Assembly: GCA_028571685.1 (NCBI GenBank)
Contig: CM053142.1
Location: 126,224,796-126,288,795 of the forward strand
DNA: 64,000 nt
Origin: Heterohyrax brucei
Taxonomy: Eukaryota > Chordata > Mammalia > Hyracoidea > Procaviidae
Direction of reading: 5' to 3'
This document shows positions 33,776 to 43,916 of this stretch, piece after piece (the stretch's first letter is position 1; every line of letters begins with the position of its first letter). The notes below the pieces were generated by a model that did no database searches, had not been told where the DNA came from, and worked only from the letters and a program-made list of their open reading frames with translations. The position numbers were made by a program, and so were the translations under genes.

Positions 33776-34371
33776 TTTTTCTTTCCTTAGTAGGTGCTAA
33801 TGCAGGGTTTTACCACTAAGTGCCCTTGGCCTTTAAATAGAAGTAGGAACCCTGGAGGTGCAGGAGAACAGACTGGTTGATGAAATCAAAGTTTGCTACT
33901 GCGTTTGATTACTGTTCTGTCACTGAGAATATGAGAAGGATGAAACAAAAACTAATAATCTTGTTCTTTAGTTGTTCTTTATCAATTGTTTCTAGTAACT
34001 CAGTTGAATTTAAGATCCATAATTTATCATCCCTTTAAGTGGAATTCTTTCTCTTAATTACTCACAGCAAGTTAACATCCTTACTACTTCTTTGAGAAGC
34101 TGACTGCAATAAAGACAATGAGTGGGAAACAGTTCTTCAAAGCGAGTTTTTTGTTTCACTTGCCCTTCTGACCTGGAAATATATACTTCAAATGGCAGTG
34201 GTTTTAGAGCTCCCTAAAATCCTATCCCACCTCAGAGCAAGTGAAACATTATTAAAAGCAATAATAGAATTTGTCCTAATCTGTCTTCTAAACCTTGGAT
34301 GTTTTGTTGTGAATGAGAATCAGAAAAGGAGTGGTGTTTCACTGCAGATTAGATTCTGAACTTTTTCTTAC

Positions 34372-34550
34372 CTGAATTCTTCTCTGTAGTCATTCCTAAT
34401 ATAGTCTGCTAGGGTCTTGCTGTACTTCAGGCAGCTCTTGAGAATGTAAAACTGCTGGTACAACAGAACTGCTTGGCAGGGGCTTAGCAGCTGAAATGAC
34501 GCTGAAAGCCCCTTCACCACTTGCGTCACAATATTGGCCACAAAAGTAAT
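34372..34550 (-). CDS. Host gene exon (helical protein), 179 nt internal exon
   Basis: Largest well-supported exon, minus strand. The acceptor is 'ccttgtctag' and the donor is 'gaattcag|gtaaga'. It has 59 codons plus two bases, starting ITFVANIVTQVVKGLSASFQ and including LLSPCQAVLLYQQFYILK, SCLKYSKTLADYIRND and YREEF. The content is leucine, valine and tyrosine rich with no Pro/Gly-rich disorder, and reads as three successive helices, consistent with an ARM/HEAT-like solenoid. The two spare bases 'ag' need a downstream exon starting with one base, and 31874-32036 fits. I cannot name the protein. Codon use is ordinary mammalian with many C/G third bases against an AT-rich intron background, which supports coding. 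Confidence 0.93.
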
Positions 34551-34904
34551 CTAGACAAGGAAAATGCAATTACATGAAGGCTGCATGCCACCCTTAGGTG
34601 CACCTACTTCAGACAAGGCCTCAACTACAGATCTAGGCTGAAGCCCTCACTGCCCTTCCACCAATGCCCTTCCACTATTTCTCATCAAAATGCTACTCCA
34701 GCACTAGAACATAGCCCAGATGGGTATACCAACTGCCCCTCGACAAGCAGTGTCAGAACTAGCAATGAATTTCAAGAACGTTTGGCTCCAAAAGGGACAA
34801 GAACATTAGAAGCAGGAATGGGAACAGAGAGCGAGCTCAGAAAGGTCTACAGCCTCTTCTTGTAGGAAAGATGGTATTTCTTCTTTCTTACCCATGAGAA
34901 CAAA

Positions 34905-35070
34905 TGGGCACAGGGTTCCTATGAAGCTGTGAGTCTCAAATTTTAGTATGCTTAACAGTCACCTAGAAAGCCTACTAAAAATGCAGAATCCTAGGTTCTA
35001 CCCTCCAGATATTTACCACAAATAACTGTAATGAGTTGGTTCCCTGGATTGTACATTGAGAAACACTACT
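34905..35070. mobile_element. Old hAT-type non-autonomous element (MER-like)
   Basis: 'gagtctcaaattttagtatg', 'aaaatgcagaatcctaggtt' and 'cattgagaaacactactctg' form the degenerate inverted ends and middle of an ancient hAT-type element. Confidence 0.6.
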
Positions 35071-35074
35071 CTGA

Positions 35075-35890
35075 CAAGGCAGAGAAAACCATGCCTGACA
35101 CAAGCAAGTGATGTCACTGTTAGCTGGGGTATTCATCACAAGCACTTTCACTGAGGTTTCTCAGGTAGAAATTAAAGTAATAACAATATGAGGTTATTAG
35201 GTGCCTGCTTGTCACCCTAAAAAGCATTTACAGTGCAACAAAATAATAAAAAAGATCAGTGGATTGCAGCATTCTATTATTATTATTTTTTATTTTTTCC
35301 ATTTTCAAACTACTACCATAAATGTAGGTCTGTGCCACTTCTTGCTAGAGTAAGCAGTAGGAATGCTTGCCCTCTTTCAAATTCAAAGCAGCAAGCCACC
35401 CTGAACCCCACTGAATTAGTAGCAAAAAATGCATTGCCTTTTCTGTTGAGAGACGTTGCTATGGCCCTTCATAGTAGGATGTGTGGTTTGAAGTGGGTAT
35501 TTTTTCAGATCTGTTTATATACATTGCCTAAACATCGTGACTGGCAAACACAAATTGTGTTTAGAGAGTCTAAGACAATGGAACAAAGCAGTGCTAATTA
35601 ACCCAGTTGTGGATTAAACTCCTAACTTATTTAGCACCTTGTTCAAACCGACTGAGATAATCAGAGCTGACTGACAAGCAAGTGCATTCAGTGATCACTA
35701 GTTTCGTTTTGCAAAATTCTCTCACATGGTTTGTTTCTACCCAAACCCTTTAGAACTGGGTTAATACTTAATTTTTCAACAGTCTTAGTGATCTTGGAGA
35801 TTCCAATTCAGCCCTCTGTTACTCTTCATCCTGATAAACATCATGGTCACAGAATGGCATCATACACAACTCAATTTCTTGGATGAACAA
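35075..35890. other. Intron, no feature recognised
   Basis: Includes a plus-strand open frame (35233-35601) that I judged a chance frame. No repeat assigned. Confidence 0.5.
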
Positions 35891-35892
35891 AC

Positions 35893-36076
35893 GTTGTTTT
35901 TTTGTGCCACTGAGTCGATTGTGACCCGTAGTGACCCTGTAGGACTGAGTAGAACTGCCTTGTAGAGTTTCCTAAACTGTAATCTTTACTGTAGCTCAGG
36001 AGTGGCTGGTAGGTTCAAACTACTGACATTTCAGTTAGCAGCCAAGCATTTAACCATTGTGCTACCAGAGCTACTT
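35893..36076 (-). repeat. AfroSINE (long form)
   Basis: Antisense: 'gccactgagtcgattgtgac' to 'cattgtgctaccagagctac', with the extra middle segment ('aactgtaatctttactgtag') that marks the long form. Confidence 0.88.
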
Positions 36077-36827
36077 GAACCAACCCTAGAGATTGAAAAA
36101 GACAATATCGTGTTGTTTACAGTTCTTAGGATTCTGGATTTTCACATATCAGTTCAAATGATACGGGTTGGTTATAACCACTGTACAGAAAAAGTAGAGG
36201 TCTTACATCTTAACATGTGAGCTTCTGTTGCTATGACTGACTGGATCCTTATGAGACTCTTCTAAGTAGACTTGAGACTGGCTAAGGTTTCCATGCTGCT
36301 AAAGGAGCCAAGTTCATGGCTCAGTCTCTTTATAAGACAGTTAGATGTATTACTGACAAGTACACCCTCATCCAGTGTCTCATAAACATATGTCACAGGG
36401 AACTGTAGTGTCTAGGAGGGTGATCTAGATAGTATGGGCTAGAATGATGGCCACAGGTCATAAGGTCACAGATTATCCCAAGTGATGTATTCATATTTTT
36501 GCCATTGGAGATCTGTGTAATTTAAATTGTAATCTTTTTTACTTAATTATATAGCCAGTAATTTAATATACTGTTTTCTACATGTTGTTTAGAATATTTC
36601 TAGATATATTTTAGAATATTTAGAATTTTGAAATAAAGACTCAGTACCTTAAACATTTCAGCCTCAAATGTAAAAACATTTTATTGCAATTAAGTAATAC
36701 GACATTTTGCTTCTGTTTTATGAATTAGACTATTTCATGGAGAAATTTGTGTTTTATTAATCAAGCACAAGAACATCTGATTAATTAGCCTCAAATGGTA
36801 ATTTTGTGTTTACTCCTAGGTACTTAC

Positions 36828-36902
36828 TATGGGAGGATGGCTTTGTAGAAAGGACATCATCCAACTAATAGCAAAGTTTGTTGATCCCAATCCAAAATTT
36901 CC
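36828..36902 (-). CDS. Host gene exon (helical protein), 75 nt internal exon
   Basis: Internal exon of exactly 25 codons, phase 0/0, minus strand. The acceptor is 'gagtttttcag' and the donor is 'cccata|gtaagta', a near-consensus donor. The peptide starts GNFGLGSTNFAISWMMSFLQ and ends SHPPI. The Gly-rich start and Pro-Pro end look like loops bounding one helix. It follows exon 37186-37260 in frame and precedes exon 34372-34550 in frame. Protein family not recognised. Confidence 0.9.
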
Positions 36903-37185
36903 CTGAAAAACTCAAGGAAATAAACAAGGTATATTCATGAAATTCAAGTTATATCCAATAAAGTACTCATTCTTGAATATATTTTTATTCTGATTAATCT
37001 TCAAAACAAGTATTTTGGAATAGATGAGTACTTTTAGGGGTAAAGGTGGCACTATGTAAGTTAAGTGGTTTTGAAAACCAGCTCTAATCTAAGCATTTTG
37101 GAGTATGTTATTAATTATATGACATACATGTATAACATTTATATGTGATAATCACACAACATTTAATAACAAATATATATTGTAC

Positions 37186-37260
37186 CTGCTGAAAGACAAG
37201 AAGTATCTCATATAAAAGTGCTGTAGCTGTGTCTGTATATTCCCGGATAAGCTTCTGTAA
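37186..37260 (-). CDS. Host gene exon (helical protein), 75 nt internal exon
   Basis: Internal exon of exactly 25 codons in phase 0/0, minus strand. The acceptor is 'ctaaaattctag' and the donor is 'cagcag|gtac'. The peptide runs from LQKLIREYTDTATALLYE to ILLVFQQ, an amphipathic helix with leucines spaced three to four residues apart. It is separated from exon 36828-36902, also exactly 25 codons, by an intron of only 283 bp. Because both are symmetric phase-0 exons, either could be skipped without breaking the frame, so alternative splicing is possible (inference). Family not recognised. Confidence 0.9.
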
Positions 37261-37955
37261 CTAGAATTTTAGAGAATAATCAGTGCATTATCAGAGGCAA
37301 CACTAGAAAATGGGCATTACTCTTAGTTCTGTTTAGGTATTTATAAAACAATATTTGATTAAATGAAAATATAATTAATGTGGACAATTTTCCTGTTCCA
37401 TTTTATTCAGTCATTCTCAGAAAATGTGGCTTTCCTAAAAAAGATGCTATGTTTAATAATGGCCAAGAAATTGTGTCAAAGAAAGAAGCTAAAATGGCCC
37501 GCAGAATACTCACACAAAAGAAAGGCATACCCAATTTTCTAAATCAATGGGTATAACAATTATTCCTCTAAAAAATGTAGAAGTACGCTCTCCATAACTG
37601 AGGTGGCAGAAAATACATTCTTTCTACTCATCTAGGATTAAGGAAGATTAGACTATCCCCAACTTGAACTAGAAATCTTTTTCCAGCATGGAAAATGTAG
37701 GGTTTAGAGACATTTCATTGTTTTCAAGAGTTCTCCCAACTGATGATGCAGCTGTCTTCTGACCATAGACCACATGGAGCATAGAATTTGTCTGTGGGCT
37801 GCAGACCAACACATTCTACCTAACAGTCTTATTTGTAAGGAAGAGCTCTATTTTAGAATTGTTCACTCTGTCAGACCTTGGAACCAAAGCTTACATTACA
37901 TGCTCATGTCAGCACTAATACCCAGGTACAGCACATCAGCATGAAACCTAAACCT

Positions 37956-38009
37956 CTCTATTCTGTCAACATTTGACATTTTCTATTCTGTCATCATTTG
38001 ACATTTTCA
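37956..38009. repeat. 25-bp tandem duplication
   Basis: 'ctattctgtcaacatttgac' plus 'atttt' is followed directly by a near copy with one base changed ('gtcatcatttgac'). Intronic, not in a known repeat. Confidence 0.85.
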
Positions 38010-38389
38010 CATGAAAATGCCTGAGGAAAATCAAATTTAGTAAATCTCAAACCAAGCTTATTTCCTTTGTCTTTTTCCTGCAATCTTATCTGACTTCCAG
38101 GCCAGAATTGGAAAGTTATCTTCTAATCTTCATTATTCTTTGTCTTTATATCAACCTGTCAACTTTCTAAAAATTTCTGGAAGCTACCTTCTTCTTTTAA
38201 CTATAATCGCACACATGGTCCTGCCCTCATGGAATATACAATCTAGTCCAATGACAGATAGCAATCTAGTAATCAGATATATTTGCAGTTACAAACTGAA
38301 ATAAGGAGTATGGAAAAAACCACAGAAAATTAGAAAACCCCTAGAAAGGAGGCCTAGTCTCATTTAGGGGTCAAGAAGGCTTTCTTCTG

Positions 38390-38665
38390 GCCTCTATCAT
38401 CTCCCATGTGGACCACCACACTAGCTTCATGACAGCTCTGCCTGTCTGAGCCTTGCTTCCATCTCACTCTTGAACCTCTAATGCATTTCCTCCGTGACTG
38501 AAAGTACTGTCATAGAAGTCTCCCATGTAGTCTTTAATTATATGTTCATGGCTGTATTTGATTGGTGATGATTACACTGATTTTGTATACCATTTGCATC
38601 TCACTGTATCGCACAGTTTAGCTCATAATAGATATACTCAATAAATATTTACTGAGTTTGGGAAT
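38390..38665 (+). repeat. L2 LINE 3' end
   Basis: 'catctcccatgtggaccacc', then 'tttagctcataatagatata' and 'ctcaataaatatttactgag', the L2 3' terminus. Confidence 0.7.
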
Positions 38666-39197
38666 GTAAGAGCTTTCTGAAACATCAAATCTTGTCTCTC
38701 TCTTTTCTTATTTTTTTAATTTTGTGTCAGCCTCGCTCAAAATGAACTAACAAGCTGATTGCTTCTCTCAGAATACAAGTGTGTGCTTTCTAGGCAGCTT
38801 GATATTTCCCTTGTTTTGACACAACCTTAGAAGAACAGGTATAACTCTTGCCAAGAATTCCCACTGCTCAGACAGGTTGGGAGGTGACTTGCAAAGCAGA
38901 CCTAGGCGAAATCCCTAAGGAATACTTTTTTAAAGCTATACAAGTCCTACTGTAGCACTACATATATGTAAATAAGTCTGTATAAAGAATGTTGAATGTT
39001 TTTAGTATATATACTATGCCTTACAGCATAAAATGAATATGTAAATAATGACAGTTTTGAGATCAATGACTAAACATTCACCCTTGATTTAATGTAGAAT
39101 ACTTTCATAGTTGAAAATGCCATGGCCCACATTAAAAGACAAGAAGGCAGGGCTCCTATATATTTTACTTACTCTTCCACAGAAATTCTCATCTCAC

Positions 39198-39321
39198 CTT
39201 AGCATCGAAAGACATCTCAGCTAAAGTTGAATCAGCCACCAGCTGTGTATCAAACACAGGGCAAGATTTAGGAATCTGAGGTTCACTAATTAAAATTACC
39301 AGAAGATTAAATAGTGTTCCC
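39198..39321 (-). CDS. Host gene exon (helical protein), 124 nt internal exon
   Basis: Internal exon, minus strand. The acceptor is 'cgcttttatttttcag' and the donor is 'gatgctaag|gtgaga'. It reads one base then 41 codons: GTLFNLLVILISEPQIPKSC, then a linker with PVFDTQLVADSTLAEMSFDAK. The first part is a strongly hydrophobic helix with a Ser-Glu-Pro turn, again typical of helical-repeat proteins; it is too polar at the ends to be called a membrane span with confidence. It ends in phase 0 and the following exon (37186-37260) starts in phase 0. Not a repeat; surrounding intron is AT-rich and without an open frame. Confidence 0.92.
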
Positions 39322-39819
39322 CTGAAAAATAAAAGCGATTAATGAGTAAATTAAAAAATACTAACAAACAGTGAAGGCAGCTTTGCAGACACCAAGTATA
39401 ATTGTACTTAAAAAATATTAAACATCATAGACCTTTCTTGACTGAATTTCTGAACCCTCGGACGTGCAGATAAATATCTAGTGATAAGACATTTAAAGTA
39501 AAATAGTTTCTTGGTCTTTTGGCTCAGAGGAAGATTATTCTGAAAGAACTAGGGGGAGTCACATGACTTTGAAAATCTGGATTTAAAGAGCATTTGAGTG
39601 ACTCAGATTCTAGCAGTATTTCCCAAAGGGCTTTTCATGTAATGCTAATTAAAAGCAATATTATGGTTAAAGTGGATTCTGTTGTCAAAGTCTATTAGAA
39701 ATCTTTGCTGCAGGACTTCTGAAAGGCTTTAATAATACATACTGTGTATGTCCAGGAGAAAGAGACAGTATACAGCATTTCATAAAATGCTTATTTGATC
39801 CCAAGCTTACTTGACATCC

Positions 39820-39976
39820 AAAAAAAAAAGTGTTACCATCAAGTCAATTCCAATTCATAGCAACCCTATAGAACAGCATAGAAGTGACCCACAGGGATTC
39901 CAAGGAGCACTGGTAGATTTGAACTGCTGACTTTTTGATTAAGCAGCTGAGCTCTTAACCACTGCACTACTGAGGT
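39820..39976 (-). repeat. AfroSINE
   Basis: Antisense: 'atcaagtcaattccaattca' to 'aaccactgcactactgaggt'. The flanks share 'ttgacatc/ttgacacc', a likely target duplication. Confidence 0.93.
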
Positions 39977-40092
39977 GCATATTTGACACCTGAACACTTT
40001 TTTAACCGGCCATTTCAGGGGTTTATGTTCCACTAAACAGCATTAAATCCAAGGCAAGTTAACTGAAGTCAAGTCTATTCCGACTCACATTG

Positions 40093-42080
40093 TAGTTGTT
40101 GTTAGGTGCCACTGAGTGGGTGCTGACTCATGGAGACCCTATGCACAGAAGAAGGAAACACTGCCTGGTCCTTCAGCATATTCATAATCGTTATGCCTGA
40201 GTACACTGAGGCAGCCGCTGGGTCAGCCCAGCCACTGGGTCAGCCCAGCCACTGGGTCAGCCCATCTTGTTGAGAATTTTCTCTTTTTCGCTGGCTCTCT
40301 ATCAAGCCTGATGTCCTTCTCCAGGGATGAATCCTTCCTGATAACATGTCCAAAGTACGTGAGAGTTCGTCACCGCATACTTGCTTCTAAGAAGCACACT
40401 GGTTGTACTTCTTCCAAGACAGGTCTGTTCCTTCTTTTGGTAGTCTTCACAGTGTATTCACTATTCTTCTCCAACAGCACAATTCAAAGGTGTCCGTTCT
40501 GCTTTCCTTACTCACTGTCCACCTTTCACATGCATATGATGTGACTGAAAATACCATGGCTTGGGTCAGGCTCACCTTGACCTTCAACACTTTAAAGAGG
40601 TCTTTGGCAGGAGTGTGCCCAGTGCAATGTGTCTTTTAATTTTCTGAATGCTGTTTCCATGGACATTGATTGTAATGAATCCAAGTAAAATGATATCCTT
40701 GACAACCTCAATCTTTTCTCTGTTTATTGGCCCAAATGTGAGGATTTTTCTTTGATGTTGAAGTGTAATCTATACTGAAGGCTGTGGCCTTTGATCGTCA
40801 TCAGTAAATGCTTCAAGTCCCCCTCACCCTCAACAAGGAAGGTTATGTATCTGCATAACATAGATTGTTAATGAGTCTTCCTCCAATTCTGATGATCCCT
40901 TCTTCATATATTTCAGCTTCTCAGATTATTTGCTCAGCATACAGGTTGAACAGGTGTGGTAAAACGATACAGTACAACCCTGACACACACTTTTCTTAAC
41001 TTTAAACCATGTAGTGTCCCCTTGTTCTGTTTGAATGACTCCCTCTTGATCCCTGTACTGATCCCTCCTGAGCACAATAAGGTGTTCTGGAATTCCCATT
41101 CTCTGCAATGTTATCGATAATTCGTTATGATTTACACAGTGGAATGCCTTTGCATAGTCAGTGAAACACAGGTAAACATCTTTCTGGTGTTCTCTGCTTT
41201 CAGCCAAAATTCATCTAACAACAGCAATGATACACTCATTCTGTGTCCTTTTCTGAATCCAGCTTGAATTTCTGGTATTTCCCTGTTGATGTACTGCTGT
41301 AACTGTGTGTGAAGGATTTTTAGGAATTTACTTTTATGTAACATTAATGATACTGTTCAACAATATCCACATTCTGTTGGATCACCTTTCTTTGGAATGG
41401 GTAGAAATATGGATCTCTTCAAGTAACGTATCCAGGCAGATGTCTTCCAAATTTATTGATATAGATGAGTGAGTGCTTCCAGCACTGCATCCATTTATTG
41501 AAACATAGCAGTTGGTATCCTGTCGATTCCCAGAGGCTTGTTGTTTGCCAGTGTCTGCAGTGCAGCTTGTACTTCTTCCTTCAGTACCGCTGTTTCCTGA
41601 TCATATGCTACCTCCTGAAATCACTAAATGTGACTGGTTCTTTTTGGTACAGTGACTCTGTCCTTTGCATCTTCTTTTGATGCTTCCTGTCTTGCTCAGT
41701 ATTTTGTCCACTGAATCCTTCAATCCTCAACTTGAGGCTTGAATTGACTTTTCAGTTCCTTTAGCCTGACAAATGCTGAGCACGTTCTTCTTCCTCTTTG
41801 GTTTTCTATCTCCAGGTCTTTACAAGTGTCACCACAATACTATACTGTGCCTTTCTGAGCTGTCCTTTCAGATCTTCTGTTCAGCTCTTTTATTTCATCA
41901 TGTCTTCCTTTCCCTTTTACTACTCAACATTCAAGAGCCAGTTTCAGAGTCTCTTCTGACATTCATTTTGGTCATTTTATTCTCTCCTGTCTTCGTAATG
42001 ATGTCTTGTTTCTCCATGCATGATGTCCTTGATGTCATTCCACAACTCATCTAGTCTTCAGTCATTAGTGTTCAGTATCA
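40093..42080 (-). mobile_element. RTE-type LINE, 5'-truncated, antisense
   Basis: Same family as 10976-14111. The 3' end is at 40093 ('gttgttaggtgccactgagt') and it is cut off at about 42080, so most of the endonuclease is missing. Minus-strand reverse transcriptase pieces: ESREHQKDVYLCFTDYAKAF, HCVNHNELSITLQRMGIPEH, DTTWFKVKKSVCQGC. Frames are broken. A tandem triplication of 18 bp lies near the 3' end. Confidence 0.9.
40212..40265. repeat. 18-bp tandem triplication in RTE tail
   Basis: The unit 'gccactgggtcagcccag' (first copy has gccgctgggtcagcccag) occurs three times. In the other RTE copies this place has a single version ('gcagccactgtgtcag'). Confidence 0.9.
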
Positions 42081-42094
42081 TAATGGCTTACCCA

Positions 42095-42304
42095 TAAAAA
42101 AAACAAAACTCATTGCCATCGGTCAATTCCTGTTCACAACAACCCTACAGAACAGAGAAGGACTGCCTCACAGGGTTTCTATAGCTATAAATCTTTACAG
42201 AAGCAGACTGCCACATCTCTGTCCTATGGAGAGGCTGATGAATTTGAACCATCAACCTTTTGGTTAGTAGCTGAGTGCTATAGCTGCTATGCCACATGGT
42301 TCCC
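42095..42304 (-). repeat. AfroSINE (long form)
   Basis: Antisense: 'cattgccatcggtcaattcc', middle 'ataaatctttacagaagcag', end 'ctatgccacatggttcccta'. Confidence 0.9.
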
Positions 42305-42731
42305 TAAAATGACATAAAGGAGACTATTAAAATTATTTTTTTAGGAATATTACTTGAGGCTTTCTGCTTTTTTTTTTTTAGTTTTTTTATTCTTTATGAT
42401 TATTTTAATCATTCCCATAATTAGAAGCTCCTGGATTAAATTAATCTAAATTCTAATAAGTATAAATTCCCTTTCTTTCTCCAAACCAAAAAGCAGGCCT
42501 AGTTATCAGATGTGAAAAAGAAAAATCATGTCAGTTAGTGCATTCCTGGAAAAAAAAAGGTAGGATGTATCTTACAGAATATTTGCTAATATTTTATTGA
42601 GGCTATTTTAAAATGGTCAGTGTTACTTTTAGAGCCCTTCCAAAATCAACAGAACACTGTTTAGAAGCTTCTAATACTAGATTTCAATAGGCATTCCATT
42701 CACTGTTATATTTAATAGTCCTTTGTTTATC

Positions 42732-42902
42732 AGGGAAACCTTGGTGGTGTGGTAGTTAAGTGCTTTGGCTGCTAACCAAAAGGTTGGTGGTTCACATCTA
42801 CCAGGCACTCCTTGGAAACCCTATGGGGTAGTTTGACTCTGTCCTGTAGGGTCACTGTGAGTCAGAATCAACTTAGCAGCAGTGGGTTTGGTTTGATTTT
42901 GC
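42732..42902 (+). repeat. AfroSINE
   Basis: Sense: 'ggaaaccttggtggtgtggt' to 'cagcagtgggtttggtttga'. Flanked by 'tttatcag' and 'cttatcag', a likely target duplication. Confidence 0.95.
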
Positions 42903-43288
42903 TTATCAGAAACAGCTTATTTTCAAAATATCACATATCAGTGGCTAAAGAAAGGAATTCTTAAATTCTGGGGTCATTTGCTGTGATAGTATATGAATTT
43001 AACCATGACAATCTTCAAATATGAGTGTGGTAAATATCCAGAAGAATAAAGCAAGTGGATTCAACTAGTGAAGTTCCTGCTTATGAAAAATAATAAAGAA
43101 AATGTTTCCTCTTTTTTTCCCCCCCTCTTAAATGAAATTTAGTTTGGAATCCACCCCTTCCACCAGCTCACTTAACTTAAAATCAGTAATTGATGGAAGA
43201 AATTTTAATCTAAATGGTAGTTCCTTCCTGAAAAGAGACTTATGGAATTGACTTCACAGCTTTAAAAATGGTCCTAACAGTTTGATTC

Positions 43289-43494
43289 TTTGTTGCTTGT
43301 TGTTAGGTGCTCTTGAGTCAAGTTTTAACTCACAGCAGCTCCATGTGACAGAACGGAACACCCCCATAGGATTTTCTTGGCTATAATTCTTATGGGAGCA
43401 GATTGTTAGGTTTTTCTCCTGAGGAGCTGCTGGGTGGGTTGAAACTTCGGACCTTTTGGTTATCAGCCAAGCACTTCATCATTGTACCACCAGT
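43289..43494 (-). repeat. AfroSINE-like (long form)
   Basis: Antisense: 'ttgttgttaggtgctcttga', 'ataattcttatgggagcaga', 'ttggttatcagccaagcact'. Confidence 0.85.
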
Positions 43495-43797
43495 TTGATG
43501 CTTTCATTACTTAGAATGTTACTATCTCTAACACACAGGACTTTTGAATGTGTTACAATACCTTTAAAACACAAAATTTGAAAGGCAAACTGGCAGCCTC
43601 ATAAATCAGTCTGTTACTGTGGTAGACTAAATTTTAAGATGGTCTTCAAGATTTCTGTCTCCTGATATGTACATGCATGAGAACCCATCTCCTTAAGCAT
43701 GTACAGTACCAATGAATATGACAGGCTGTCACTCCTACCATTATGTTACATTAGAAGACAAAAGTGAAGGGATTCTTCAAAAGTACTTACTGAGAAA

Positions 43798-43891
43798 ACC
43801 AAACCCTCTGCCTGCAAGTCAATTCTGACTCACAGTGACCCTTCTGAGCAGGGTTTCCCTGTAAACCCTTAGGGTTTACAAGGCTATTAAT
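43798..43891 (-). repeat. AfroSINE long form, left half of a split copy
   Basis: 'ctgcaagtcaattctgactc' to 'tttacaaggctattaatctt'. The missing remainder appears at 47588-47645 ('gctgtaaatcttcatagaag'), 3.7 kb away, beyond two nested L1s. Confidence 0.8.
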
Positions 43892-43916
43892 CTTTTTTAA
43901 AAAAAAATACTTTACA
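43892..43916 (-). mobile_element. Old L1 tail end, left piece of a split copy
   Basis: 'ttttttaaaaaaaaatactt' belongs to the antisense L1 that resumes at 46117; separated by the young L1. Confidence 0.65.

Noticed and set aside
35233-35601. 122-codon plus-strand open frame in an intron
   Set aside because: Opens with a tyrosine/phenylalanine run from a TAT-rich stretch, no splice sites or family likeness, antisense to the host gene; best taken as chance.
42732-42902. tRNA-like heads of AfroSINEs as possible tRNA genes
   Set aside because: They are SINE heads followed by the SINE body and target duplications; no complete cloverleaf with a matching acceptor stem was seen in any copy.
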